Shown: positions 42,313-51,888 of the stretch, one piece after another
How the letters are laid out: every line of letters starts with the position of its first letter
Position numbering within the stretch: the first letter of the stretch is position 1
Origin: FACHB-T130 sp042747725
GTDB lineage: Bacteria > Cyanobacteriota > Cyanobacteriia > Cyanobacteriales > FACHB-T130
Reading direction: 5' to 3'
Assembly (NCBI RefSeq): GCF_042747725.1
Contig: NZ_JBHZGO010000083.1
Coordinates: forward strand, 1 to 64,000
DNA: 64,000 nucleotides
Made by a program: the position numbers and the translations under genes
The notes under the pieces: model-generated
What the model saw: the letters and a program-made list of their open reading frames with translations, nothing else
Databases searched by the model: none
What the model was told of the DNA's origin: nothing

Positions 42313-42420
42313 GGGAGTGAGGAGGGAGGAGTCAGGACTGAGGACTGAGGGCTGAGGGCTGAGGAGGGAGGAGGGAGGAGTCAGGACTGAGGACTGAGGA
42401 GGGAGGGCAGAGAGAGGAGA
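42313..42420. repeat. Purine-rich GGACTGAGG/GGAGGGAG repeat tract
   Basis: Just after the ctpA stop, GGAGTCAGGACTGAGGACTGAGG-like units occur twice, separated by GGGCTGAGGGCTGAGGAGGG. The tract is almost pure purine on the plus strand apart from scattered C and T. It holds no gene. Confidence 0.7.
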
Positions 42421-42430
42421 ATTCTTACCA

Positions 42431-42517
42431 GGACTTACGCAAAGCTTATACATATAGCGTTTTTTCGGGTTCAATCCCTCTGTGGTTGCCCTCAGATGTG
42501 GTGCTGTTGCGTAAGCC
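42431..42517. mobile_element. Degenerate MITE-like element (GGACTTACGCAA ends)
   Basis: The ends are GGACTTACGCAA and TTGCGTAAGCC, an imperfect terminal inverted repeat, 87 bp apart in total. These ends are common among cyanobacterial short non-autonomous elements. The following 42518-42861 holds short palindromes (GTGCTTCGCAC, AACGCTAAAAGCGCT) and the probable promoter of the histidine kinase, nothing else I recognise. Confidence 0.5.
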
Positions 42518-42861
42518 TTGCTTACTTAGGTTTTCAGTCCGTGCTTCGCACCGAACAGAACGCTAAAAGCGCTAACGGATGTCGCCTAACGGCTGGCGTA
42601 ACGGTGACGTTAACAGCCTTCAGTTTTTTTATTTCAGTTCTGTGTAAGGACAAAGTTTCAAAAAAGGGGAAATTGACTGCAATTTAGATAAAACTTAATA
42701 GTGCATTTACCGAAGCTAGTGAAGTAAATTGGGAATCAAGCGATGCTCGGCTTGAGTGGAAATAGATTCTGGAAAAATCTGAGGCTGAGAGGGTTTCAAC
42801 CGCGATCGCACAGACCCGTGCGGTTGGTTAATTTTTATGGCACGCTTACCACATCTGGTGA

Positions 42862-45800
42862 GTGTTTTTACCCCTAAATATAGCGATCGCGCTCATGGTT
42901 TTCCTGGCAAACGATCTCAGATACTCTATCAGTCGGTCAACAGTTTTGTCTGTTGCCCACTCATTGCTGAAGTTTTTAGCTTCACAACAAGATTCCAGAG
43001 TGGTACTCATCGCCGTGAGTAAGTCTGACTTTACTCCGAGCGATCTGTGCCCGGAGAGAGGATCAAAGGGAGAGCGGTGGGGGTATGCATCCCCAGAAGC
43101 CGGTGCTTTGGGTTTGCCGGAGCTGCTGACTTCGCACAACTGTTATTTGAATCTGGCAATGGGGGAGCCATCGGCAACCCATTGTGAGAATAAACGCAGA
43201 TGGTTGCCTTGTTCGTTGAAGCTGCGGAAGTTAACTCGAACCCTGGGGTCAACACCAGAGAGTAAAAGCAAGGTGCCCTCGTTGGTGATTTTGGGACTGG
43301 GCGATCGCTTCAATGTGATGTTGCACAGCTACAAAGCCACTGAGAATTCAGCAGCAAACGCCAATACTTACGAGCTGTGTTTTGGATTCGATCCGGCGAT
43401 TTTGGGCAGCATTTGCGCCGAAATTCCGCGCGGGTTGCACTTAACCCCAGAAATCTCCCCTCTTTTCGAGCGAGCCATTGCCGATTGGTGCCCTCAACCC
43501 AATCTCCCAGGCTTGCAGAGCGAATTCACATCAACGCTGGTGAGTGCTATATTAACCAGTCAAATTAGCACTCAGACGCCAGGAAAAGCAGCAGCAGATG
43601 CTTGTAGCAGTGCCGGGGCGAGTTTAACCGACAACCGGAAAGACGCCATAATTCTTGCCTCTCCAACCGACATTCGGACTAAACCCGCCTTATCTAGGGA
43701 GCCGGGAACCCAGGCGAATCTTGCCCAATCCCCCATTCCCAACGCTCTAATGCCGAGTTGGCAACAGCCAGAAAAGTTACTGCAAGAACTGCTACGCATT
43801 AGCTGGTCAAGCCAGGGAGCGCAGGTAATTTTGCAGCGCTCGGCGGTGTTGATTCAAGAGGCTTTTGGGGTTAGTCGGTGTTTAATTGGGTTCTATAGCG
43901 CCAAAGATGAGCGTACCCTGTGGAGTGCGATCGCTCACGATTCATCTATCCCCGTTTCGGCGCGGCAAACTCAATATCCTGAATGGGCAAATGTCGAACA
44001 TTGCCTTCTCAAACACCATCAGGGCAACCCTTGGGCGGCTGAGCGAAACATTGGCTCGACGGCTGCCCAATCTGTCTTTTTGACCTGGTTGCATACACAC
44101 CCGCAGGAAATCGAGCCGCGAGAGATGGCATCTCTACACGGCGCGTCTGGACTCGTTGGTTTGCTGGTGCTTGAGCAATGGGATGAGAAGCGGGAATGGC
44201 AGCCGGGAGAGCGGCAATTACTGCATCTGGCGCTGCAATTGGTAGAGCGAGGACACAACCTGGCAACGCTTTACCAGCAAGCAGAGGAACGGATTACTCA
44301 TACGGCGCTATTAAATCGACTGGTTGCCCAAATCCGGGCTTCTTTAGAACTGTCCCATATCTTTGAAACGGTGACGCTGGAACTGGGACATCTTTTGGTG
44401 GCAGACCGATGTTTGATTTTTCAGTATTTAGAGGAGCAGCGGTGTTGGAAGCCGCTGACTGAATATCGCGCTCATGCTGATATTCTCACAGCTATGAACT
44501 TGATCGTTCCCGATCAAAAAAACTATTGTTCCAGATCGCTGCGGAATTTACAGATTGTCCAGGTGAGCGATACGCGCTTGGTGGATGACCCTATGAGTCG
44601 CTCTTTAGCGGCAAAATATCCTGGCGCTTGGTTGATGGTGCCGATTCACCGGCAGCAAAAAATTTGGGGCTGCTTAACCTTCGCTCAGGATCAATTTCCC
44701 CGCTACTGGCACGAGTCGGAGTTAAGGTTTATCACGACTGTTGCCGACCAACTGGCGATCGCTATCTACCAAGCAACCCTTTACCAACAAATTCAGGAGC
44801 AAAACCAAACTCTAGAAGCCTTGGTGCGAGAGCGCACCGCTGAGCTGGAAAGTTTTTTTGACGCTCACCCAGACTACATTTTTGTGGTCGAGCGCGAGAA
44901 TCTGCGTCTGCGCTTTTGCAATCATGCTTTTGCTCAAAGGATGGGGTTTGACAATCGATATGCCGTTCAGGATCGGTCGATTCTAGAATGCTTCCCGCCT
45001 CTGATTGCCAAGTCTTTTGTTAAACAAAATTTGCGGGTTTTTGAATCGGGAGAAACGCTACACGAACAGGAAACGCTGGTTTTCCCAGATGGGATTCACC
45101 ACTTCGACACTTTCAGAGTGCCGCTGAAGCACTCCAATGGCGAGGTTTATGCTTGCTTGGGGACTTTCCGTGAAATTACGGAGCTAGTGGAGACGAAGCA
45201 GGCGCTATCTCTGAGAACCGAGCAGTTGCAAGATGCCTTGACTGCCGCGAATGCAGCTTCTCAGGCGAAAACTGAGTTTCTAGCAACCATGAGTCATGAA
45301 TTGCGGACACCGCTCACGTCTGTAATTGGAATGTCCTCCGCTTTAATGCAACCGTATTTTGGCGAACTGAGCGGAAAACAGAAAGAATATCTCAAGATTA
45401 TTCACAATAGCGGACAGCACCTGTTGCATCTGATTAACGATATTCTCGATTTGTCTAAGATTGAATCCGGTAAGGCGTCTTTAACCCTCAGTCAGTTTTC
45501 TCTGGGTCAGGTAGGGATTGAAAGTTTGGAACTGCTGCAAGAAAAGGCTCAAGTCCAACAGGTGAAGCTAACGGGGGATTTTGCTGGGTTGCCTCCCGCC
45601 GATGAATTTTGGGGGGATAAACGGCGCGTGCGGCAAATCTTGCTGAATTTACTCTCGAATGCGGTAAAGTTCACACCGCCTGGGGGCGAGGTATGGCTGC
45701 GGATGCAGTATGAGGGCAACCGGGCGATGATTGAGGTGGCAGACACGGGAATTGGGATTCCGATGGAGAAACAGCATCTTTTGTTTGAGGCGTTTCAACA

Positions 45801-45960
45801 AATTGATAGCTCTCTGAATCGGCAGCACGAAGGGACTGGGTTGGGATTGGCTTTGACTCGCCAGCTGGTGGAAATGCACGGCGGCACGATTAGCTTCCAT
45901 TCGGAGGTAGACGCGGGAACGGTATTCGTGGTCTATCTTCTAGCCCAAAATCCCAATTGA
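42862..45960 (+). CDS. Large sensor histidine kinase (GAF-GAF-PAS-HisKA-HATPase)
   Basis: The protein has 1032 residues from a GTG; an ATG at 42895 is a possible shorter start. The first 270 residues form an unusual region (LPLNIAIALMVFLA..., SLVILGLGDRFNVMLHSYKA, LVSAILTSQIST) that may be a divergent DICT-type sensory domain. Two GAF domains follow at about 315-460 and 485-640, a PAS at about 660-780, then the kinase core: His812 in MSHELRTPL, RQILLNLLSNAVKFTPPGG, DTGIGI and GTGLGLAL. There is no receiver domain and no membrane helix, so it is a soluble hybrid-type sensor with a separate response regulator elsewhere. Signal unknown. Confidence 0.92.
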   Translation: MFLPLNIAIALMVFLANDLRYSISRSTVLSVAHSLLKFLASQQDSRVVLIAVSKSDFTPSDLCPERGSKGERWGYASPEAGALGLPELLTSHNCYLNLAMGEPSATHCENKRRWLPCSLKLRKLTRTLGSTPESKSKVPSLVILGLGDRFNVMLHSYKATENSAANANTYELCFGFDPAILGSICAEIPRGLHLTPEISPLFERAIADWCPQPNLPGLQSEFTSTLVSAILTSQISTQTPGKAAADACSSAGASLTDNRKDAIILASPTDIRTKPALSREPGTQANLAQSPIPNALMPSWQQPEKLLQELLRISWSSQGAQVILQRSAVLIQEAFGVSRCLIGFYSAKDERTLWSAIAHDSSIPVSARQTQYPEWANVEHCLLKHHQGNPWAAERNIGSTAAQSVFLTWLHTHPQEIEPREMASLHGASGLVGLLVLEQWDEKREWQPGERQLLHLALQLVERGHNLATLYQQAEERITHTALLNRLVAQIRASLELSHIFETVTLELGHLLVADRCLIFQYLEEQRCWKPLTEYRAHADILTAMNLIVPDQKNYCSRSLRNLQIVQVSDTRLVDDPMSRSLAAKYPGAWLMVPIHRQQKIWGCLTFAQDQFPRYWHESELRFITTVADQLAIAIYQATLYQQIQEQNQTLEALVRERTAELESFFDAHPDYIFVVERENLRLRFCNHAFAQRMGFDNRYAVQDRSILECFPPLIAKSFVKQNLRVFESGETLHEQETLVFPDGIHHFDTFRVPLKHSNGEVYACLGTFREITELVETKQALSLRTEQLQDALTAANAASQAKTEFLATMSHELRTPLTSVIGMSSALMQPYFGELSGKQKEYLKIIHNSGQHLLHLINDILDLSKIESGKASLTLSQFSLGQVGIESLELLQEKAQVQQVKLTGDFAGLPPADEFWGDKRRVRQILLNLLSNAVKFTPPGGEVWLRMQYEGNRAMIEVADTGIGIPMEKQHLLFEAFQQIDSSLNRQHEGTGLGLALTRQLVEMHGGTISFHSEVDAGTVFVVYLLAQNPN

Positions 45961-46331
45961 GGTGGTAAGGGATGAGCGATCGCCGGGAATGGATGAAATC
46001 TACCGACTCCCGACTGCCTTTTCTGGAAACCTTCAAAACAATCGATCGGGATATCCCTTGGGTTTTCTACAATGGAATGGGGTGTTCCATCTAATGTGTC
46101 CCGATTGGGTGGAGAGGCACAAATGGTGTCAAGGACAGCGCGTTGAAGTTTTACGTGCCGGATGCGGCTGTTCCTTCGAGGGGTTATCAGTCGGGATGGT
46201 GGCGCTGTATTCTGGAGAATCTACTTGCACTTTGCTCATTTAAGCAATTGGCTGGCACGTTAATTGCCAATCTGGAAAATGGCTAATTGCTAGCCAGTTA
46301 ATTCTCCTGTAGACCAATTCAGATTTAGATC

Positions 46332-47834
46332 ATGGAACTCTGGTTGCTCCTACTGTTATTAGGACTGGTTACTTACTTCATCGTGAAGCGCAGTGTTGCC
46401 AACATCACCCGAACCCCAGTCTGGCTTTTGTGGATGGTGATGATGACACCGGCATTCATTTGGAGTGCCTGGATTCTGGTCTACGGTGAAGATAAGCGAA
46501 TGCCGCCAGTTTTGGAGATTTCCCCGTTTATCATTTGCCCGTTATTGTACTGGCTGCTGATTCAGTGGGGTCGTCGAGATTTTACCCCGCCGCCAAAACC
46601 GCAAGAAATGGTGGCGGAAAACCAAGCTCAGAATCCATCTGAGGTACAGCCTGTCTCTGCTGGCGACGCAGGGAGTACCGTTCGTCCGATTGATAAAACG
46701 GAAGAAACCAATCTTCGCAATTGCTTTCCCTGGTCTATCTATTACCTCCAGAACATCGATTACCGACCCCAAGCGGTGATTTGTCGCGGCAAGTTGCGAA
46801 CTAACCCGGAGGTGGCGTACCAGACAATTCGGGAGAATATTGAGAGATTATTTGGCGATCGCTTCTTTGTTGTCTTTCAAGAAGGTTTGAATGGGAGTCC
46901 GTTCTTTGCGCTGGTTCCCAATCCCCAAGCTCACCCGCAGGCACAAGAGCAAACCGAACCTTTAAAACGACCGGCTTTAGCCTTAGGGCTGCTGATCGTG
47001 ACTTTGTTTACCACTACTTTAGTGGGGGTGGAAATTGCAGAAGTTTCTAACGCCGCCCTGCAATCTAACCCGGCTTTGCTGTTAAAAGGACTGCCCTATG
47101 CTTTGGCATTGGTGGCTATCTTAGGCATCCACGAACTGGGTCATTACCTGAGTGCCCAATATTACAAAATTCGCACCACGCTGCCTTACTTTATCCCCGT
47201 ACCTTTTTTCCTGGGCACGTTTGGAGCGTTTATTGGGCGGCGATCGCCCGTACCCAGCCGCAAAGCGTTATTCGATCTGGGCATTGCCAGTTCCGTCGCT
47301 GGTTTTTTGGTGACGTTACCGCTGTTGTTTTGGGGATTGGCGCACTCGGATGTGGTTGCTTTGTCGGAGCAGTCGAGTATCTTAAACTTCACTTCTTTGA
47401 ATCCCCGGTTTTCTCTGTTATTAACTTTGCTGAGTAAATGGGCACTGGGATCTGAACTGACCGCAAACATGGCAATCAAGCTTCACCCAGTGGGAGTGGC
47501 GGCTTATATCGGTTTTGTGTGGACGGCGTTTAAGTTGATGCCGGTGGGACATCTGGATGGCGGTCACATTGTCCACGCCATGTTTGGACAACGAACTGGG
47601 GCGATGATTGGTCAAATTAGCAGGCTGTTGATGCTGGGATTGTCTCTGATTCAGCCGGATTTGTTTTATTGGGCAATATTCTTATTCTTGATGCCAGTTT
47701 CTGATGAACCGGCGCTGAATGATGTGAGCGAACTTGACAACAAGCGCGATTTCTGGGGATTGTTGGCTTTGGCGCTTTTAGTGAGCATTCTATTGCCAGT
47801 TCCAGGAAGTCTCGCGCAGTTGTTGAAGGTTTGA
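46332..47834 (+). CDS. Site-2-type intramembrane metalloprotease (M50)
   Basis: The 500-residue protein has the zinc motif HELGH at 267-271 (ILGIHELGHYLSAQYY) and the third ligand in MPVGHLDGGHIVHAMFGQ (about 400-417). Many membrane helices are visible from about 215 on; the N-terminal part has one or two more and a soluble unit (IRENIERLFGDRFFVVFQEG). This architecture is shared with plant EGY proteases. It probably cleaves membrane-bound regulators inside the membrane. The 371-bp gap before it holds only a weak 93-codon frame I do not believe. Confidence 0.92.
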   Translation: MELWLLLLLLGLVTYFIVKRSVANITRTPVWLLWMVMMTPAFIWSAWILVYGEDKRMPPVLEISPFIICPLLYWLLIQWGRRDFTPPPKPQEMVAENQAQNPSEVQPVSAGDAGSTVRPIDKTEETNLRNCFPWSIYYLQNIDYRPQAVICRGKLRTNPEVAYQTIRENIERLFGDRFFVVFQEGLNGSPFFALVPNPQAHPQAQEQTEPLKRPALALGLLIVTLFTTTLVGVEIAEVSNAALQSNPALLLKGLPYALALVAILGIHELGHYLSAQYYKIRTTLPYFIPVPFFLGTFGAFIGRRSPVPSRKALFDLGIASSVAGFLVTLPLLFWGLAHSDVVALSEQSSILNFTSLNPRFSLLLTLLSKWALGSELTANMAIKLHPVGVAAYIGFVWTAFKLMPVGHLDGGHIVHAMFGQRTGAMIGQISRLLMLGLSLIQPDLFYWAIFLFLMPVSDEPALNDVSELDNKRDFWGLLALALLVSILLPVPGSLAQLLKV

Positions 47835-47873
47835 TCGGGTAAGTAAAAGAACTCAATTAAACCCGATCGTTTT
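47834..47873 (+). terminator. Possible terminator of the site-2 protease gene
   Basis: GATCGGGT (overlapping the stop codon) can pair with ACCCGATC followed by GTTTTG. The stem is 8 bp with a 20-nt loop, so it is weak. Confidence 0.4.
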
Positions 47874-47920
47874 GTAGGTTGGGTTGAGGGACGAAACCCA
47901 ACATTCTACCCATCCTACAA
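47874..47920. repeat. Dispersed GTAGGTTGGGTT palindromic repeat
   Basis: TGTAGGTTGGGTTGAGGGAC continues into GAAACCCAAC and ends CATCCTACA. The inner GTTGGGTT/AACCCAAC and outer TGTAGG/CCTACA arms pair. This is one of the frequent dispersed repeats of cyanobacterial genomes. It is followed by GCCATTA triplication at 47950-47975. Confidence 0.7.
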
Positions 47921-47986
47921 ATAATTAAGTCTGTCTACTTAATTGGTAATTGCCATTAGCCATTAGCCATTAGCAAACAAATAAAA

Positions 47987-49336
47987 ATGATGGAAAAACA
48001 GCCGATTCATGTAATAGGTGGTGGTTTAGCGGGGACAGAAGCGGCGTGGCAAATTGCTAATGCGGGTGTGCCGGTGGTGCTGCACGAAATGCGACCGCTG
48101 CGGTTTAGCCCCGCCCATCACTCAGAACACTTGGCAGAACTGGTGTGCAGTAATTCTTTTGGGGCGATGTCGAGCGATCGCGCCGCCGGTCTTTTGCATG
48201 AAGAATTGCGTCGTCTCGGCTCAATGATTATCAATAAAGCCGACGAACACGCGGTTCCCGCTGGGGGTGCCTTGGCGGTGGATAGGGGCGTATTTAGCCG
48301 CGAATTGACAGAAACGCTAGCGAATCATCCCCTGATTGAGTTACGACGCGGTGAATTGCGCCAAATCCCCACAGAAGGGATTGTCGTCCTCACCACTGGC
48401 CCTCTCACCAGTCCCGATTTGGCTGAAGATTTGCAGCAGTTCACGGGCATGGAATACATGAGCTTTTTCGATGCCGCCAGCCCGATTGTGGTGGGAGAAT
48501 CAATTAACCAGGATGTGGCTTTCTTGGCTTCTCGTTACGACAAGGGAGACGCGGCTTATCTCAATTGCCCGATGAATCGGGAGCAATATCTCCACTTTTG
48601 GCAGGAACTCTGCAAGGCTGAACAGACGGAACTGAAGGACTTTGAGCGAGAAACGGCTAAGTTTTTTGAAGCTTGTTTGCCGATTGAAGAACTGGCGCAG
48701 CGGGGGGAAGATACGATGCGCTATGGTCCGTTGAAGCCGGTGGGATTGTTTGATGCCCGTAAAGGCGATTTCCGCGCCCCAGAAAATCAGTCGCAACGTC
48801 CTTATGCGGTGGTGCAGTTGCGCCAAGAAGATAAGGCGGGGCAGTTGTGGAATCTGGTGGGATTTCAGACGAATTTGCGCTGGGGCGAACAAAAGAGGGT
48901 GTTTCAGCTGATTCCAGGGCTGGAAAATGCTGAGTTTGTGCGGCTGGGCGTGATGCACCGCAACACGTTTATCAATGCGCCCCAATTGTTAAAGCCTTGT
49001 TTGCAATTCCACAAACGCGCTACGTTACTAGCGGCGGGGCAATTGGTGGGAACGGAGGGCTATACGGCAGCGGCGGCGGGTGGCTGGCTGGCGGGGACGA
49101 ATGCGGCGCGGCTGGCTTTGGGGAAAGATCCGCTAACGCTACCGGGAACGACGATGATGGGGGCGCTGTTTGAATTTATTAGTTCGGCGTCACCAAAGCA
49201 TTTTCAACCGATGCCGCCTAATTTCGGGATTTTGCCGGAACTACCGACTCGAATTCGCAATAAGCAGGAGCGATATGGAGTTTACCGCGATCGCGCCCTT
49301 GCCGATTTAGCGAGTTGGAAAGCCGCGATCGCCTAA
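47987..49336 (+). CDS. trmFO: Folate/FAD-dependent tRNA (uracil-54) methyltransferase
   Basis: The 449-residue protein has the FAD site HVIGGGLAGTEAAWQIANAG at residues 5-24, then VLHEMRP, LAELVCSNSFGAMSSDRAAG (with the catalytic-region Cys) and MGALFEFISSASPKHFQPMP. It makes 5-methyluridine at position 54 of the TΨC loop using methylene-tetrahydrofolate. The start is a double Met. The length and all motifs are normal. Confidence 0.97.
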   Translation: MMEKQPIHVIGGGLAGTEAAWQIANAGVPVVLHEMRPLRFSPAHHSEHLAELVCSNSFGAMSSDRAAGLLHEELRRLGSMIINKADEHAVPAGGALAVDRGVFSRELTETLANHPLIELRRGELRQIPTEGIVVLTTGPLTSPDLAEDLQQFTGMEYMSFFDAASPIVVGESINQDVAFLASRYDKGDAAYLNCPMNREQYLHFWQELCKAEQTELKDFERETAKFFEACLPIEELAQRGEDTMRYGPLKPVGLFDARKGDFRAPENQSQRPYAVVQLRQEDKAGQLWNLVGFQTNLRWGEQKRVFQLIPGLENAEFVRLGVMHRNTFINAPQLLKPCLQFHKRATLLAAGQLVGTEGYTAAAAGGWLAGTNAARLALGKDPLTLPGTTMMGALFEFISSASPKHFQPMPPNFGILPELPTRIRNKQERYGVYRDRALADLASWKAAIA

Positions 49337-49419
49337 TCGTTTTTTTTGATTATTTGTATCAAATTATACTTTTCAAAATTGTTTTGAGAGGTATACTTTT
49401 ATAATGGGAATCTGTGCGC

Positions 49420-50457
49420 TCAGGTAAATTGGTTCTCAATTAGCCGCACTGCCTCCACAGCACCATTAGGATAATCCACAGGGCGATTGGATACATGATT
49501 TTGCAGCATTGCCACAGTAGCGATCGCTTCATGAATCTCTTGCACGCAGTAGGCGCATCGTAAAGCCCTCACATTTTGACGGTCATACAGTCGCTTAAAG
49601 GCAAAAGCGACTAACGGGACGCCCACAGCAGCACATTCATAAACCGTGTTATAACCAGCCCCGCCGACAACGATATCAGCCGCCGGTAGGCATTCAATTC
49701 CCGGCGAGTGAGACACCCATAACTGCGGCGGACATCCCTCTGGACAAATGGGTGCTAAGACACGCACCGCCGCGTCTGGAAAAGCTTGATTCAGGTGAGT
49801 TGATAACTTACCAAAGAAAGATAATTCGGAAGCTTGTCCGGCGGCGCACACAAGGATAATCTTTTCTCTAACCCGCGCCGGTGGGCTTTGTTTGTGTACC
49901 CGCAAATTATATTCGCCAGGGCGATCGCAATTCAGACCAAGTAGCGATCGCGCCTTCATTCTATCCGGCAGTTCCTCAGCATTGCGAATTAACCAGGGAC
50001 TGGTGTAATGCACAATTGGTAAATCTGCTAGCGGCAAATCTTCTCCATCTCCCGGTACAATAACCGCATCAAAGTTTTCTGCAACAAAAGAGCGCAACGC
50101 GAAGCGGTGAATATAGACTGGGCTAATATCGCGGTGAATTAAAATTCGGGGAATGTGCTTTAACTGGGGCAAAATATCTGCCAATTCACCACCCAACCCG
50201 CGAGGAAAAGTATCGACAATTAAACAGTCGTATTGGGTGTTTAATAAAACATCCCGCACTTGTTCGCAAGTCGCCGCAAAACCAGCGTCAGGTGCAATTA
50301 CTTGCACATCGCAACTCTCATCGCGCAAGTAAGTTGCATAAGGGCTATTCGTAAGAATTTTAACGCGATGATGACGGGCGGCAATTCGTCCGAGAGATAA
50401 GCTACGGGTAAGATGTCCCCAACCACCTCCTAAAGCATAGATCAACCAAGTTGCCAT
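49420..50457 (-). CDS. GT-B glycosyltransferase-like protein (MurG-related fold)
   Basis: From the ATG at 50457 the protein has 345 residues; an ATG at 50472 would add five encoded by a repeat. It begins WLIYALGGGWGHLTRSLSLG, a glycine-rich acceptor loop as in MurG- and YjiC-like glycosyltransferases. Near the end ADIVVGGAGYNTVYECAAVG is the nucleotide-sugar-binding GGxG motif with Glu. No membrane segment is visible. The substrate is unknown. It lies downstream of an FHA gene in the same direction, separated by a stem-loop at 50466-50534. Confidence 0.87.
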   Translation of the reverse strand: MATWLIYALGGGWGHLTRSLSLGRIAARHHRVKILTNSPYATYLRDESCDVQVIAPDAGFAATCEQVRDVLLNTQYDCLIVDTFPRGLGGELADILPQLKHIPRILIHRDISPVYIHRFALRSFVAENFDAVIVPGDGEDLPLADLPIVHYTSPWLIRNAEELPDRMKARSLLGLNCDRPGEYNLRVHKQSPPARVREKIILVCAAGQASELSFFGKLSTHLNQAFPDAAVRVLAPICPEGCPPQLWVSHSPGIECLPAADIVVGGAGYNTVYECAAVGVPLVAFAFKRLYDRQNVRALRCAYCVQEIHEAIATVAMLQNHVSNRPVDYPNGAVEAVRLIENQFT

Positions 50458-50465
50458 TTTTTGAG

Positions 50466-50534
50466 TTTTCAACGCAAAGAACGCAAAGGTACGCTAAGGA
50501 ATCATTTTTTCTTGGCGTACCTCTGCGTTGAAAA
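50466..50534. repeat. Two-part stem-loop repeat (TTTTCAACGCA / GGTACGC)
   Basis: TTTTCAACGCA at 50466-50476 pairs with TGCGTTGAAAA at 50524-50534, and GGTACGC at 50488-50494 pairs with GCGTACC at 50515-50521. It belongs to a common family of cyanobacterial interspersed repeats. It fills the gap between the FHA gene stop and the glycosyltransferase start. Confidence 0.7.
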
Positions 50535-50535
50535 T

Positions 50536-51189
50536 TTAACTTGCCCCCATATCTATCTCAAAATCTGCGTCCATTTCCCCTTCCAAACTTATATTGTCTG
50601 CTTCGGTGAAATCTACATTGCCGGTTTCAGAGTCATAATAATAGCGATCGCGGTTGTCATAGTAGTTGCTGCCCCAATAACCGCGATTATAATTACCATA
50701 TCCAGAGTAATAGGAATAGTCGTAGTAATAGGGGTTATTATCCGGGTAACTACAGTAAGGACAGCCGATGTTTGTGGTGCGTCCGCAGCAGCGTTTGAAG
50801 AGAAATCCTACCATGCGATCGCATTCTCCACTTGCACCGATTCCCGATGAACTGGTAGCTTCTCTGCTTCTGGGGTTGAGTTGAATTTCGTAGGAACCAA
50901 TTTGCAAGCGATCGCCATCTATTAGCGTACTACTGGGCAACCTGACGCTGTTAATTAAGGTGCCGGTACTGCTATTTTGATCGACTACGATTAACTCGCC
51001 ATTCGCTACATCAATTAGAGCATGATATTCAGCTACTTGCTCGTTGGCTAACACAATTCTAGCAACCCGATTGCCATCAATTTCTTGGGGCATTGAGGCA
51101 AATTCTCGACCCAAGGCGACAGGCGTCTCTAACACGGGTTCTCGTCGTTCGCCGGTGACTGGATCTATCCAACTCAGTTGAATTTGCAA
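50536..51189 (-). CDS. FHA-domain protein with a Cys cluster and Tyr/Asn/Gly-rich tail
   Basis: The 217-residue protein has an FHA domain (about 20-110): VALGREFASMP, ARIVLANEQVAEYHALIDVA, DQNSSTGTLINSVRL. FHA domains bind phosphothreonine. Next is a Cys group (FKRCCGRTTNIGCPYCSYP), possibly a metal site. Then comes a low-complexity segment rich in Tyr, Asn, Asp and Gly (about 150-195; YYYDYSYYSGYGNYNRGYW). The tail is acidic. It starts 3 nt after the stop of the lipoprotein gene, so the two are coupled. Function unknown. Confidence 0.85.
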   Translation of the reverse strand: MQIQLSWIDPVTGERREPVLETPVALGREFASMPQEIDGNRVARIVLANEQVAEYHALIDVANGELIVVDQNSSTGTLINSVRLPSSTLIDGDRLQIGSYEIQLNPRSREATSSSGIGASGECDRMVGFLFKRCCGRTTNIGCPYCSYPDNNPYYYDYSYYSGYGNYNRGYWGSNYYDNRDRYYYDSETGNVDFTEADNISLEGEMDADFEIDMGAS

Positions 51190-51192
51190 GGG

Positions 51193-51888
51193 TTATTTCC
51201 CTCCCGAACGATTAACTGCATAAGCTAAAGCGGCTTTTTGTTCTTTGCTTAAAACGTCGAATCCGAAACTAGCGATCGCAATTGGGTTTACCTGCGATTT
51301 TGTATAAAAAACTGGTTTTTCGGCTGCATTTATCAGAGAAACTTTCCCATTTTTTACTTTTACTTTATAAAGCGACTGTTTATCCGGTGACTCAATTTCA
51401 AAACCATAGTCCCGCGCTTTAATTCTGTAAATTTCTTTATTCGCCCCATCTTCTAACTTGTAATCTCCATCATTCTGTCTTCGCAGAATATACAATTCTT
51501 TTGTCTGATCTGCGTTTTCAATCTTCCAGTAGCCGTCTTTTGTTACAACATAGCCTAAAACTTTATCGGTAGGATTCTTAATTTTTACTTTCCCCCCATT
51601 ATCAACATTAAATCGAGCTAATTCTTTGTCCTTGCCATCAACTAATTTAGCTCCATCCGCCTCTGTTTTCAGGGCAAAATCTTCCGTCCCACCCTCTTGT
51701 TTAAATTTGATTTTATCTGTACTGGTAGCCACCGATGACGGGTTATTATTCTGGGCGACTGGGGATATTTGCGGACTAGATGTTGTAGATACTTCCGGTG
51801 CCTGCTTAACAGAATTACCGCAAGAACCTAGCAGTATTACTGCTGCCAAAGCTAAGCCCGAAAAAAATGTTCTACTCATTTTATTCAT
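51193..51888 (-). CDS. Lipoprotein of unknown function
   Basis: The 231-residue protein has a signal peptide with lipobox LLGSC (about residues 20-24; LALAAVILLGSCGNSV), so it is anchored to a membrane by the Cys. A Ser/Thr/Asn-rich linker follows. The rest is built of short β-strand repeats with charged turns (KTEADGAKLVDGKDKELARF; KDGYWKIENADQTKELYIL; KVKNGKVSLINAAEKPVFYT), resembling a β-propeller- or β-roll-like repeat protein. It is coupled with the FHA gene. Confidence 0.82.
   Translation of the reverse strand: MNKMSRTFFSGLALAAVILLGSCGNSVKQAPEVSTTSSPQISPVAQNNNPSSVATSTDKIKFKQEGGTEDFALKTEADGAKLVDGKDKELARFNVDNGGKVKIKNPTDKVLGYVVTKDGYWKIENADQTKELYILRRQNDGDYKLEDGANKEIYRIKARDYGFEIESPDKQSLYKVKVKNGKVSLINAAEKPVFYTKSQVNPIAIASFGFDVLSKEQKAALAYAVNRSGGK

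Noticed and set aside
45962..46243. 93-codon frame after the histidine kinase
   Set aside because: It starts 2 nt after the kinase stop but resembles no family and composition is not coding-like; possible but unsupported.
48500..48985. 161-codon minus-strand frame opposite trmFO
   Set aside because: Antisense shadow of a conserved gene.
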